Of a stretch of DNA of 64,000 bases, positions 1-8,193 are shown piece by piece (positions within the stretch are counted from its first letter, which is position 1; each line of letters begins with the position of its first letter). Origin of the DNA: Mycolicibacterium fluoranthenivorans (GTDB lineage: Bacteria > Actinomycetota > Actinomycetes > Mycobacteriales > Mycobacteriaceae); assembly GCF_011758805.1 (NCBI RefSeq), contig NZ_JAANOW010000003.1, positions 62,001 through 126,000 of the forward strand, given 5' to 3'. The position numbers were made by a program, and so were the translations under genes. The notes under the pieces were generated by a model, which made no database searches, was not told the DNA's origin, and worked only from the letters and a program-made list of their open reading frames with translations.

Positions 1-544
1 TATCGCCGTCGTCGACGAGCGCGGCGACCACCGCACCGTCGACGGCGCGGACCAGCGCGGTGAGCAGTTCGGTGTGCACCGTCCGTCCTGAGCGCTCGAC
101 CACCTCGACGACGGCATCGGTGCGTTCGCGCAGGATCCGGCGCTGGATACTGCGCAATTCCGGTTGCCGCGCGCACGCGATATAGCGCTCGTAGCGGGAG
201 ATCAGTTCGGGGACCCGGGACCCCGGGTCGTCACCGACCAGAAGGTCGACCAGCAGGTCGGCGGTGGACTCCGCGCCGCGGCGCCGCCGGGACAGCGTCG
301 CGACCTGTGTCTTGAGATGTTCGGCCTCGCGGGTTCCGACGTGTTCGACGGCTTTGGCGATGAGGTCGTCCAGGGAGGAGAAGTAATACGTCGTCGACGC
401 CAGCGGCAGACCGGCCCGACGCGCCACCGCACGGTGGCGCACCGCGTCGAACCCGCCCTCGCACAGCAGATCGGCAGCGGCGCTGACGAGAGCGCCCCGC
501 CGCCGCTCACCCTTGGGGGTCACTGCCGCCGTCACGCCTTGCAT
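1..544 (-). CDS. TetR-family transcriptional regulator, partial
   Basis: The frame reads leftward from ATG at 544-542 to the window edge with no stop, so about 181 residues are visible and the C-terminus is missing. The first 60 residues have the TetR layout: an opening helix (GALVSAAADLLCEGG), then a helix-turn-helix (RAVARRAGLPLASTTYYF). The ligand-binding half follows but gives no clue to the effector. It is divergent from the esterase at 626, as Rv0775 and Rv0774c are in M. tuberculosis, and may control that gene and itself. The 81-bp spacer contains a weak CAGCA/TGCTG inverted repeat (550-566) that could be an operator; this is a guess. Confidence 0.85.
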   Translation of the reverse strand, partial: MQGVTAAVTPKGERRRGALVSAAADLLCEGGFDAVRHRAVARRAGLPLASTTYYFSSLDDLIAKAVEHVGTREAEHLKTQVATLSRRRRGAESTADLLVDLLVGDDPGSRVPELISRYERYIACARQPELRSIQRRILRERTDAVVEVVERSGRTVHTELLTALVRAVDGAVVAALVDDGD

Positions 545-625
545 GCTGCCAGCAAATGGCCTGCTGTATGGGGGTTTTGCGGCAATCGCCAAGGCACTGC
601 ACAAGAATGTCACCGGGCCGATGGC

Positions 626-1519
626 ATGATGGCCCGCATGCCAGACGTCACTCGCCGGACTGTTCTACGGCTGGGCGTCGGCGCCGCCGTCGGAGCGGCG
701 GGCGCCTACGCACTGGGCTCGCTGCCCTCCGCCCCGCAGGCCATCACTCCGCCGGTGGCGATGACGAGCGTGGGCGCGCCGCTCGCGCCACCTCCCCCGA
801 CCGCACCGGCCCCGACCTACGTCACCGGATCATTCGTCTCGGCGGCCCGCGGTGGGATCACCACCAACTGGGCCATCGCCCGCCCGCCCGGCCAGACGGC
901 GCCGCTGCGTGCGGTGATCGCGCTCCACGGGAAGGGCAGTGACGCGGCGACGGTAATGGCCGGCGGTGTCGAGGACGGCCTGGCGCAGGCCGTGGCCACC
1001 GGAATCCCGCCGTTCGCGGTGGTCGCGGTCGATGGCGGCGGCGGGTACTGGCACAAGCGTGCCGACGGTGACGACGCCGGCGCGATGGTCCTCGACGAGT
1101 TGATCCCGATGCTGGCCGACCAGGGCCTGGACACCTCACGGGTGGGTTTCCTGGGCTGGTCGATGGGTGGGTACGGCGCACTGCTGCTGGGCGCGCGGCT
1201 GGGGCCGGCCCGCACCGCGGCGATCTGCGCGGTCAGCCCGGCACTGTGGACGTCCTCGGGGGCCACCGCACCGGGCGCATTCGACGGCGCCGACGACTAC
1301 GCGGCCAACAGCGTGTGGGGCCTGCCCGCGCTGGGGTCCATCCCGATCCGCATCGACATCGGCAACAGCGATCCGTTCGCCTCGGCGACCCGGCAGTTCA
1401 TCGCCCAGCTGCCGACACCGCCGTCGGGCGGCTTCTCCCCAGGCGGCCATGACGCCGGGTTCTGGAGCTCGCAACTGCCGGCCGAGGCGGCCTGGATGGG
1501 CCCCCTGCTGGTCGCGTAA
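626..1519 (+). CDS. Tat-exported alpha/beta-hydrolase (esterase D / mycolyltransferase-like fold)
   Basis: About 297 residues. Three in-frame ATGs (626, 629, 638) precede a twin-arginine signal (TRRTVLRLG, then an Ala-rich hydrophobic stretch), which rules out the longer frame open from 164. A Pro-rich linker (~residues 55-70) leads into an alpha/beta-hydrolase domain with nucleophile elbow GWSMG and a late GGHDAGFW carrying the likely catalytic His. Expected location is the cell wall or periplasm after Tat export. The family (Rv0774c-like) has esterase activity on short acyl chains; the natural substrate is unknown. It converges on purD with only 14 bases between the stops, mostly a C-run followed by a G-run. 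Confidence 0.8.
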   Translation: MMARMPDVTRRTVLRLGVGAAVGAAGAYALGSLPSAPQAITPPVAMTSVGAPLAPPPPTAPAPTYVTGSFVSAARGGITTNWAIARPPGQTAPLRAVIALHGKGSDAATVMAGGVEDGLAQAVATGIPPFAVVAVDGGGGYWHKRADGDDAGAMVLDELIPMLADQGLDTSRVGFLGWSMGGYGALLLGARLGPARTAAICAVSPALWTSSGATAPGAFDGADDYAANSVWGLPALGSIPIRIDIGNSDPFASATRQFIAQLPTPPSGGFSPGGHDAGFWSSQLPAEAAWMGPLLVA

Positions 1520-1533
1520 TACCCCCCCCGGGG

Positions 1534-2808
1534 TCAGCCGAGAAGCGAGATCCGGCCCAGCGCCGCGGCCAATCCGATGTCGGTACGGAAATGACTGCCC
1601 GGCAGGCGGATTGAGTCGATCCGCCGGTAAGCATCGGCGCGCGCAGCGGAAAGGTCGGCGCCGGTACCCACCACGGACAGCACCCGCCCGCCGGAGGAGA
1701 CGATGGCACCGTCGTCCCGCCGGGTGGTGCCGGCGTGCAGGACACCGTCGGCTTCCGAACCGGTGATCACGTCACCGACGCGCGGCCGGCCCGGATAGTT
1801 CTCCGCAGCGATCACCACGGTGACGGCCGAACCGTCCCGCCACTGCAGCGGCGGATGGTCCACCAGCGTCCCCGTGGCGGCGGCGTGCAGCAGCGTCCCC
1901 AGCGGTGATTCCAGCAGGGCGAGCACGGCCTGGGTCTCGGGATCGCCGAAGCGGCAGTTGAACTCGACCACGGCGGGCCCGTTCGAGGTGATGGCCAGGC
2001 CCGCGTACAGCAGGCCGGAGAATGAGCTCCCGCGCGAAACAAGCTCGGCAGCAACGGGTTTGACAACATCGTCGACAATCTGCGCAAGAACCTCGTCGGG
2101 CAGCCACGGCAGCGGGGTGTAGGCACCCATCCCACCGGTGTTGGGGCCGGTGTCGTTGTCACCGACGCGCTTGAAGTCCTGGGCCGGCAACAGCGGCACC
2201 ACCGTCTCGCCGTCGACGACACAGAACAGCGACACCTCGGGGCCGTCCAGGAACGACTCCAGCAGCACCGGGTGCCCGGAGTCGAGCAGTGCCGCCGCGT
2301 GCGCACGAGCGGCCTCACGGTCGGCGCTGACCACCACGCCCTTGCCCGCGGCCAGGCCGTCATCCTTGACCACCCAGGCCCGCTGACCGGCGGGTGGCCC
2401 GAAGCGGTCCAGGGCCGCGTCCAGGCGGGCGGGGTTGTCGACGATCTCGCTGGTGGCCGTCCGCACTCCGGCGACCGTCATCACGTCCTTGGCGAACGCC
2501 TTGGATCCTTCGATCCGGGCGGCGTCCTTGGACGGGCCGAACGTGGCGATACCGGCCTTGCGCAGGGCGTCGGCGACCCCCAGCACCAGGGGCACCTCCG
2601 GGCCGATGACCACCAGGTCGGCGTCCAGACGCCGCGCCAGGGCGACGACCGACTCGCCGGACGTCGCATCGACGTCGTACTGCTCGGCGACCGCGGCCGT
2701 CCCGGCGTTACCGGGCGCCACGGCCAGATAGTCGACGCCGGGGTCGCGGCTGAGCGCCAGCAGCAGGGCGTGCTCACGGGCACCGGATCCGATTACGAGG
2801 ACGCGCAC
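1534..2808 (-). CDS. purD: Phosphoribosylamine-glycine ligase (GAR synthetase)
   Basis: 424 residues, full family length. Joins glycine to 5-phosphoribosylamine using ATP in step 2 of de novo purine synthesis, in the cytosol. Seen in the sequence: N-terminal [10 protein letters not shown] (family GNGGREHA), ATP-grasp segments around [12 protein letters not shown], and [11 protein letters not shown] near residue 290. The GTG start at 2808 is supported by a -10-like TAAGGT eight bases upstream, suggesting a leaderless mRNA. It is divergent from the P450 at 2925 and shows no functional link with it. Confidence 0.97.
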   Translation of the reverse strand: MRVLVIGSGAREHALLLALSRDPGVDYLAVAPGNAGTAAVAEQYDVDATSGESVVALARRLDADLVVIGPEVPLVLGVADALRKAGIATFGPSKDAARIEGSKAFAKDVMTVAGVRTATSEIVDNPARLDAALDRFGPPAGQRAWVVKDDGLAAGKGVVVSADREAARAHAAALLDSGHPVLLESFLDGPEVSLFCVVDGETVVPLLPAQDFKRVGDNDTGPNTGGMGAYTPLPWLPDEVLAQIVDDVVKPVAAELVSRGSSFSGLLYAGLAITSNGPAVVEFNCRFGDPETQAVLALLESPLGTLLHAAATGTLVDHPPLQWRDGSAVTVVIAAENYPGRPRVGDVITGSEADGVLHAGTTRRDDGAIVSSGGRVLSVVGTGADLSAARADAYRRIDSIRLPGSHFRTDIGLAAALGRISLLG

Positions 2809-2816
2809 GAGTGATC

Positions 2817-2822
2817 ACCTTA
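2817..2822 (-). promoter_or_regulatory. -10 element of purD (leaderless type)
   Basis: TAAGGT on the minus strand, eight bases before the purD GTG. This matches the mycobacterial TANNNT -10 pattern and places the transcription start at or next to the start codon. Inference from spacing only. Confidence 0.45.
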
Positions 2823-2857
2823 TCGGCCCGTTGCCGGGCCGGACCCGAAAGCCATGG

Positions 2858-2884
2858 CCATACAGTTGACATTGCAGTGTATGG
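2858..2884. promoter_or_regulatory. Inverted repeat CCATACA-N13-TGTATGG, candidate operator
   Basis: Perfect 7-base arms flank a 13-base spacer, 40 bases before the CYP125-like start codon. A TTGACA hexamer (2866-2871) and the smaller palindrome ACATTGCAGTGT (2869-2880) lie inside it. The arrangement suits a TetR-type site; the TetR gene at 4187 is the obvious candidate binder. Not proven. Confidence 0.4.
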
Positions 2885-2924
2885 TCGATGCAACGAGTGC
2901 GGTACGTCACATCAGGAGGCCACA

Positions 2925-4169
2925 ATGACGACGCTGGAAAGCACCTGCCCGTTCGGTGAGGGTTACGACTTCACCGATCCCGACGTGCTGCTGCGGGGCA
3001 TCCCGGTCACCGAGTTCGCCGAGCTGCGCAAGACGGCGCCGGTGTGGTGGAACGAGCAGGGCGAGTCGATCTTCGGCGACGGCGGCTACTGGGTGATCAG
3101 CCGCCACGAAGACATCAAGGCCATCTCCCGCAACGGCGGCGATGTGTGGTCCACCAACGCCAAGGGCGCGGTCATGCGCCTACCCGACGGCATCACCGCC
3201 GACCAGCTCGACCTCACCAAGGCCCTGCTGATCAACCATGACGCCCCCGAGCACACCCGATTGCGCAAGCTGGTGTCCCGGTTGTTCACCCCGCGCTCGG
3301 TGGCCGCGCTCGAGCACAAGCTCGCAGTGGCCGCGCGCGAGATCGTGGCCGCCGCCAAGGAACGAAACTCCGGCAACTTTGTTGACGAAGTGGCGATGCC
3401 GCTGCCCCTGCTGGCCATCGCCGATCTGATCGGCGTCCCGGAAGAAGACCGGGAGAAGATCTTCCACTGGTCCAACTGCATCATGAACACCGACGACCCG
3501 GATTTCGACGCCGATCCCACCACGGCCAACGCCGAGCTGATGGGCTACGCCTACAACATGGCCGAGGCCCGCCGGAAATGCCCGGCCGACGATATTGTCA
3601 CCCGGCTGGTGCAGGCCGATATCGACGGTGACGGTGGAGACGGCATCACGGAGGTCGAGTTCGCGTTCTTCGTGATCCTGCTGGCCGTGGCCGGCAACGA
3701 GACCACCCGCAACGCCATGACCCACGGGATGAACGCCTTCTTCGAAAACCCGGACCAGTGGGAGCTTTTCAAGCGCGAGCGGCCCGACACCGCCATCGAG
3801 GAGATCATCCGCTGGGCCACACCGGTGCACTGCTTCCAGCGCACCGCACTCGTCGACACCGAGATCGGTGGGGTGACCATCCGCAAGGGCCAGCGCGCCG
3901 GGCTGTTCTACAGCTCGGCCAACTATGACGAAGAGGTGTTCGAGAACCCGTTCACCTTCGACATCCTGCGCAACCCCAATCCACACCTGGCCTTCGGCGG
4001 CAACGGCGCCCATTTCTGCATCGGCGCCAACCTCGCCCGCATGGAGATCAAGCTGATGTTCAACGAGATCGCCGACCAGATCCCCGATATCTCAAAACTC
4101 GCCGAGCCACTTCGCCTCCGCTCCGGCTGGATCAACGGAGTTAAGGACCTGCAGGTTTCCTACAAATAG
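2925..4169 (+). CDS. Cytochrome P450, CYP125 family (steroid C26/C27-hydroxylase-like)
   Basis: 414 residues. The start ATG at 2925 has AGGAGG five bases upstream (2914-2919); a longer frame from 2811 lacks this. P450 hallmarks: I-helix AGNETT (256-261), ExxR EIIR (293-296), haem loop FGGNGAHFCIG with ligand Cys365. Segments such as LAVAGNETTRN, EEIIRWATPV, FQRTAL, LRNPNPH and LRSGW match my memory of CYP125A1, which oxidises the terminal carbon of the cholesterol side chain. In M. tuberculosis cyp125 lies elsewhere (Rv3545c), so this looks like a paralogue. No KstR box precedes it; a TetR gene follows 17 bases downstream. A terpene or other steroid substrate is possible. Confidence 0.9.
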   Translation: MTTLESTCPFGEGYDFTDPDVLLRGIPVTEFAELRKTAPVWWNEQGESIFGDGGYWVISRHEDIKAISRNGGDVWSTNAKGAVMRLPDGITADQLDLTKALLINHDAPEHTRLRKLVSRLFTPRSVAALEHKLAVAAREIVAAAKERNSGNFVDEVAMPLPLLAIADLIGVPEEDREKIFHWSNCIMNTDDPDFDADPTTANAELMGYAYNMAEARRKCPADDIVTRLVQADIDGDGGDGITEVEFAFFVILLAVAGNETTRNAMTHGMNAFFENPDQWELFKRERPDTAIEEIIRWATPVHCFQRTALVDTEIGGVTIRKGQRAGLFYSSANYDEEVFENPFTFDILRNPNPHLAFGGNGAHFCIGANLARMEIKLMFNEIADQIPDISKLAEPLRLRSGWINGVKDLQVSYK

Positions 4170-4174
4170 TCCTT

Positions 4175-4180
4175 TAAGAT
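4175..4180 (+). promoter_or_regulatory. -10 element of the TetR gene at 4187
   Basis: TAAGAT followed by exactly six bases and then the GTG start, the geometry of a mycobacterial leaderless promoter. It lies just after the P450 stop codon, so the regulator can be transcribed independently of the P450. Confidence 0.55.
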
Positions 4181-4186
4181 TCCCGG

Positions 4187-4783
4187 GTGCGAACCCACGG
4201 CTGGTCCGGCGCCGCCCCGGCGAGCGATGAGGAGGCGGTCGCGCGCATTCTGGCCGCCGCCGGCAAGGCCATCGACGAACGCGGCGCAGACTTCTCGATC
4301 GCCGATGTCGCGCGCACGCTGGGTGTCACCCGCCAGACCGTCTATCGGTATTTTCCCAGCACCGATGCGCTGCTGATGCAGGCCGGTGTGGTCGCAGCCG
4401 CCGATTTCCTGGAGCGCCTCGCGTCCCACATCCAGGGCATGACCGATCCGATGGACGCCGCCGTGGAGGCGATCGCGACCGCATTGGAGTGGCTACCCAA
4501 GGACAAGCACATTGGGTTGCTGCTGGCGCCCGGCCGCTCCCCTGCCCTCACCGAATCGATGACCTCGGATATCGCCCTGCAGTTCGCACAGTCGGTGGTA
4601 CGACGTTTCGACGTGGATTGGGCGGCCGCCGGGTTCGACGACGCCGATCTCGACGAGCTCGCCGAGTACCTGCTGCGCATCATCCAGTCGTTCGTCGTCG
4701 ACCCGGGTCGCCCCCCGCGCACCGGGGCCGAGTTGCGCGCCTACCTGCGACGCTGGGTCGCTCCGGCGCTGAGGCCGGTGTGA
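4187..4783 (+). CDS. TetR-family transcriptional regulator
   Basis: 198 residues from GTG 4187. Helix-turn-helix in residues ~18-65: VARILAAAGKAIDERG, then IADVARTLGVTRQTVYRYF, a textbook TetR recognition helix. The C-terminal effector domain is not recognised. It follows the CYP125-like gene by 17 bases and has its own leaderless-type promoter, so it probably controls the P450 and perhaps itself through the inverted repeat at 2858-2884 (inference). It converges on the unknown gene at 4875. Confidence 0.88.
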   Translation: MRTHGWSGAAPASDEEAVARILAAAGKAIDERGADFSIADVARTLGVTRQTVYRYFPSTDALLMQAGVVAAADFLERLASHIQGMTDPMDAAVEAIATALEWLPKDKHIGLLLAPGRSPALTESMTSDIALQFAQSVVRRFDVDWAAAGFDDADLDELAEYLLRIIQSFVVDPGRPPRTGAELRAYLRRWVAPALRPV

Positions 4784-4861
4784 GGGACGCGAATACCTGG
4801 ATCGGCATCGGCAAAGTGGCGCGGCCGGCTTTCCCCACGGGCGGCGTGGCGACGGTGACTC

Positions 4862-4879
4862 TGTGATCAGGTGATCACA
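4862..4879. terminator. Perfect palindrome TGTGATCA-GG-TGATCACA between convergent genes
   Basis: Eight-base perfect arms around GG, overlapping the last codons of the minus-strand gene ending at 4875 and lying 80 bases after the TetR stop. No T-run follows on either strand, so a role as bidirectional terminator is only plausible; a protein site is the alternative. Confidence 0.3.
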
Positions 4880-6101
4880 CGACGGTCAACGGCAGCGACT
4901 TGCGCTCCTCGAACACCCAGGACGCACCGCCACTGAACTCGCAGACCTCGACCTCGGGATGCTTCTTGGCCGCGGTGTCGGTCTCGATGACGCGCACGGT
5001 CCAGTCCGACTCGGTACCGGACACCGCGGCACGCAGATGGGGATCGACCGCCGCCACGATCGCCTGCAGCGGGGCGTCGGCCACCGGTGAGACCAGCGAG
5101 ATCCATGAGCCGTCCGCATAGGCCGGCGAGCGGCGCACGTGCACGAAATCCGGGTCGACATCGGCGGACACATAGGCGGCCGGGTTGAGCAGCGGGTGCA
5201 GTTCGAGCACCCGCAACGCGCCGCGTACGTCCGTGCTGAGCTTGAGCGCCTTGTGAATTCGCGAGGCGGCCACACCGGCGATGCCGATCAACTGCTTCGT
5301 GCGGATCGACCGCGCGAGGGCCACATCGTCCTTGGCGCGCTTCTCCACGGCAATCGTGAACGACTTGACCAATAGGTGCATCTGGATGCAGACCTCATCG
5401 GCGATCCGGACCAGCGCCGAGTGGGAGAACGCACCGAAGTCGACGTCGGCGAGCAGATCGCCCGAATAGTCGGCCATACCTTCGTCGTTCGGGTCGATCG
5501 GATCCAGCTCGATCGAGTGAGCATGGGTGGCACCCACGATGTCCATCGCCGGGATGAACGGCGCTGGCGGGTAGGACTCGTCGATGATGACGGTCCAGCG
5601 GCAGTGCGGATGCTGGTCCAACGGCGTCCTGGGCGGCCGGTGGATGGGCCGGACCTGCGCCTTGCGGTTGGTGGCCAGCGCGGTGGCATCGAAGGTGGGG
5701 TCCTCGATGTCGTGGCACATGCCTTTGACGTAATCGTCGCCCATCGGTTCGACGTCGAGCAGCGCACCGCAGTGGTCCAGATAGAACTCGCCGTGCCAGC
5801 GGTCGTGCACGATATAGCGGAAGTCCATGAACTGCGGCGGCGCGCCGATATCGAGCTGCAGGCCCTTGAAGAGCGTGAAGATGTCCACGCCCTCGTACTT
5901 GAGCGCCTTCTGCATCCGCCTGGTGTACAGCGGACTGGAGGCCGCCCACTCCTCGATGGCGATCTGCAGCATTTCCTCACGGCCGAACGACGATATGCAC
6001 CATGCCATTCCGGACCGGTCGATCAACTGGCCGATCAGCAGCAACTCCGGGACCAGGGTCGCCAGCTCGTCGCGTGTCAGCGCGGCATATCTACTGTTCA
6101 T
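4875..6101 (-). CDS. Conserved protein of unknown function in the aldA operon
   Basis: 408 residues, no signal peptide or membrane segment. I do not recognise a confirmed family. Visible features: a central WHGEFYLDHCGALLDVEP block (~103-120), GMCHDIEDPTFDATA (~127-141), and PHCRWTVIIDES (~167-178), giving a C...C.HD..D...HC.W pattern reminiscent of L-2-aminothiazoline-4-carboxylate-hydrolase-like or haloacid/V4R-type small-molecule domains, only weakly. The ATG at 6101 overlaps the stop of the carboxymuconolactone-decarboxylase-like gene by 11 bases, so it is the last gene of the leftward operon that begins with the aldehyde dehydrogenase. A catabolic enzyme is likely from context. Confidence 0.75.
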   Translation of the reverse strand: MNSRYAALTRDELATLVPELLLIGQLIDRSGMAWCISSFGREEMLQIAIEEWAASSPLYTRRMQKALKYEGVDIFTLFKGLQLDIGAPPQFMDFRYIVHDRWHGEFYLDHCGALLDVEPMGDDYVKGMCHDIEDPTFDATALATNRKAQVRPIHRPPRTPLDQHPHCRWTVIIDESYPPAPFIPAMDIVGATHAHSIELDPIDPNDEGMADYSGDLLADVDFGAFSHSALVRIADEVCIQMHLLVKSFTIAVEKRAKDDVALARSIRTKQLIGIAGVAASRIHKALKLSTDVRGALRVLELHPLLNPAAYVSADVDPDFVHVRRSPAYADGSWISLVSPVADAPLQAIVAAVDPHLRAAVSGTESDWTVRVIETDTAAKKHPEVEVCEFSGGASWVFEERKSLPLTVV

Positions 6102-6540
6102 CGACGCTGCCCCCGGAATGCATCTTCACCGCGGCGTTGACATTGCCCTTCTTGTCCTCGCCGGCACCGCGCTCGGCCGCCTTCTTACGCTGCCGCACCA
6201 CCTTGCTCACCGCGCCGTCCAGCTTGGAACCCAACGGGAACCCGAGGTAGTGGGTCAGGAACACCGACACCTCTTTGAGTTCCTCCGCGGTGATCTCCCC
6301 GTTGTGCAGTGCGGCGTTGATCTGGATCTCGGCCAGATCCGAATTTCCCACCGCCGTCACCGCGGCGAGCGTCAGCAGGCGCTTGTCCCGCATCGACAAC
6401 CCCGGCCGGGTCCAGATGGTGCCGAAGAGGTGTTCGACGGTCAGGTCGAAGTACGGGTCGCCCTGGATATCGGGCATCTCCCAGCCGTAGACCTCGTTCA
6501 TCTTCTGCAGGCCCTGCTGGCGACGATCGTCAGAACTCAC
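6091..6540 (-). CDS. Carboxymuconolactone decarboxylase / AhpD-like protein
   Basis: 149 residues from GTG 6540, with GGAG a few bases upstream inside the end of the preceding gene; the frame extending to 6627 would overlap that gene needlessly. Residues ~50-110 show the CMD core helices (RPGLSMRDKRLLTLAAVTA, then IQINAALHNGEITAEEL). It lacks the CxxC of peroxidase-type AhpD in the visible core, so a hydrolase/decarboxylase-like or non-redox role is more likely. Equivalent to Rv0771, which sits beside the same neighbours in M. tuberculosis. Basic, Lys-rich C-terminus. Confidence 0.88.
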   Translation of the reverse strand: MSSDDRRQQGLQKMNEVYGWEMPDIQGDPYFDLTVEHLFGTIWTRPGLSMRDKRLLTLAAVTAVGNSDLAEIQINAALHNGEITAEELKEVSVFLTHYLGFPLGSKLDGAVSKVVRQRKKAAERGAGEDKKGNVNAAVKMHSGGSVDEQ

Positions 6541-6544
6541 TGCG

Positions 6545-7393
6545 TCACTCCTTCGTGTGCGGTACGCCGAGGCCGTCGGCCAGGCGGTCCAGCGCCACCT
6601 TGGCCAGCGGAAGATCCACTCCCACAACCTCGCCCAGCCCGAGTGCGAGCGTCAGGTCCTTCTCCGCCAGACCGCGGGTGTGGATGAACATGTCATATAT
6701 CCAGTGGTCGGGAGTCAGCTGCCTGGTGTCATCGCGCACCATGATGGCCCCGGGCCCGCCGCTCTGTGCGTCGCTGTGGCGCACCACCCGGCCCAGCTTC
6801 TGCAGATCGATACCGGACGCCTCGGCCAGTTGCTGCGCCTCACATGCGGCCGCGAACCCGATGAACGTGAGCATGTTGCGAGCCAGCTTCATCCTGGTAC
6901 CCGCGCCGGGCTCGCCGGCACGCACCACCATCGACGCCCATTTCTTGAACACCGGCTTGACCAATTCGTAGGCTTCGTCGCTCGCGCCCACCATGACAGC
7001 CAACTCGCCCTTGTCGGCGGCACCTGCGCCACCACTGACCGGCGCGTCGACCACATGGATGCCCTTGGACCGCAACTGCTCGGCAAGCTCAGCCGCGGTG
7101 TTCGGCTCGATCGTGGAGTGGATCGCGATCACCGTGCCCGGCGTGGCGTGCTGAGCCAGCCGGCCGACGACGTCACGCACCTGCGCGTCGGTGAGCACGG
7201 TGACACTGATGACATCAGCCTTGGCCACCTCGGCGATGTCGCCCGCCGCCGTCGCGCCCGATTCGGCGAAGGGTGTCATCGCGTCGGTGCGCACATCGAA
7301 CACCGTGAGTCCGCCGGGCCAGTCGACCAGCCTTCTGGCCATCGGTGCGCCCTGGTTGCCCAGGCCGATGTACCCCAGTCTCAGCTCGCTCAT
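6545..7393 (-). CDS. NAD(P)-dependent beta-hydroxyacid dehydrogenase (3-hydroxyisobutyrate dehydrogenase family)
   Basis: 282 residues. Oxidises a small beta-hydroxyacid to the semialdehyde in the cytosol. N-terminal Rossmann motif GYIGLGNQGAPMARRL, substrate-binding DAPVSGGAGAADKGEL (~115-130) and the catalytic Lys in GAGTRMKLARNML (~165-177). The start ATG at 7393 overlaps the stop of the upstream SDR (ATGA), marking translational coupling and excluding the longer frame to 7777. Corresponds to Rv0770. True substrate unknown; the neighbouring SDR and aldehyde dehydrogenase suggest successive oxidations of one compound. Confidence 0.92.
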   Translation of the reverse strand: MSELRLGYIGLGNQGAPMARRLVDWPGGLTVFDVRTDAMTPFAESGATAAGDIAEVAKADVISVTVLTDAQVRDVVGRLAQHATPGTVIAIHSTIEPNTAAELAEQLRSKGIHVVDAPVSGGAGAADKGELAVMVGASDEAYELVKPVFKKWASMVVRAGEPGAGTRMKLARNMLTFIGFAAACEAQQLAEASGIDLQKLGRVVRHSDAQSGGPGAIMVRDDTRQLTPDHWIYDMFIHTRGLAEKDLTLALGLGEVVGVDLPLAKVALDRLADGLGVPHTKE

Positions 7394-8142
7394 GCCCGGA
7401 AGATCTGTCCGCCATCGACGTTGAAGATCTGGCCGGTGATCCAGTTGGCTTGATCGGAGAGCAGGAACAGAAGCATGCCGACCAGGTCCTCGGGCTGCCC
7501 CATCCGCGACAGCGGGATGGCCTTGACGATATCCGCGACCATCTCCTGCGGAGTGGTGCTGCGGTTGGCTTCGGTGTCGATCGGTCCCGGGGCGATGGCG
7601 TTGATCCGGATGTTCTGGCCGCCGAGCTCGCGGGAGAGCTGCTGGGTGAGACCGTTGATACCGACCTTGGCCAAACCGTAGAAGTTCGAGTAAAGCCATG
7701 CCGCCGTGGAGGACTGGTTGACGATCGCCCCGCCACCGCGCTTGGCCATCTTCTTGTAGACCGCCCGGGTACACCACAACGCACCGTCGAGATTGACGCT
7801 CATGAACTTCTTGTAGTACTCGGGGTCGACGGTGAGCAGGAAGTCCAGCTTCATTCCGCCGAAGATGGCGGCGTTGTTCACCAGGTGGTCGATACCACCG
7901 AATTCGGCCAGCGTCTGGTCCGCCATCGCCTTGGCCGACACCGGATCCGACACGTCGACGGGCAGCGCGAGCGCGGTCCCGCCCTCCCCTTTGATACCGT
8001 CGGCGACCTTCTGGGCGCCCTCGAGGTTGATATCGGCGACGACGACCGCCGCGCCTTCCCGGGCCAGCGCCTCGGCGTAGGCCTGGCCGATACCGCCGCC
8101 GGCACCGGTGACGATGGACACCTTATTGTCGAACTGCCCCAT
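7390..8142 (-). CDS. Short-chain dehydrogenase/reductase
   Basis: 250 residues from ATG 8142, preceded by AGAGGAAA. Classical SDR: TGAGGGIG cofactor loop (residues 13-20), NNAAIFGG, catalytic Ser in NQSSTAAW and YGLAK (YxxxK), and a C-terminal NVDGGQIFRA ending typical of SDRs. Equivalent to Rv0769. Second gene of the aldA operon, 51 bases after aldA and overlapping the next gene by four bases. Substrate unknown. Confidence 0.93.
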   Translation of the reverse strand: MGQFDNKVSIVTGAGGGIGQAYAEALAREGAAVVVADINLEGAQKVADGIKGEGGTALALPVDVSDPVSAKAMADQTLAEFGGIDHLVNNAAIFGGMKLDFLLTVDPEYYKKFMSVNLDGALWCTRAVYKKMAKRGGGAIVNQSSTAAWLYSNFYGLAKVGINGLTQQLSRELGGQNIRINAIAPGPIDTEANRSTTPQEMVADIVKAIPLSRMGQPEDLVGMLLFLLSDQANWITGQIFNVDGGQIFRA

Positions 8143-8193
8143 GATTTCCTCTCGCCACGCCGGCGGGGCCGGCAATGTTGGTGTGTATTCGCT

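Noticed and set aside
1521..1534. Intrinsic terminator in the C/G run between the esterase and purD
   Set aside because: Only 4-5 bp of stem and no T-run; too weak to call.
4862..4879. CRP-type binding site TGTGA...TCACA
   Set aside because: The spacer is 8 bases, not the 6 of the CRP consensus, and it lies between convergent stops, not at a promoter.
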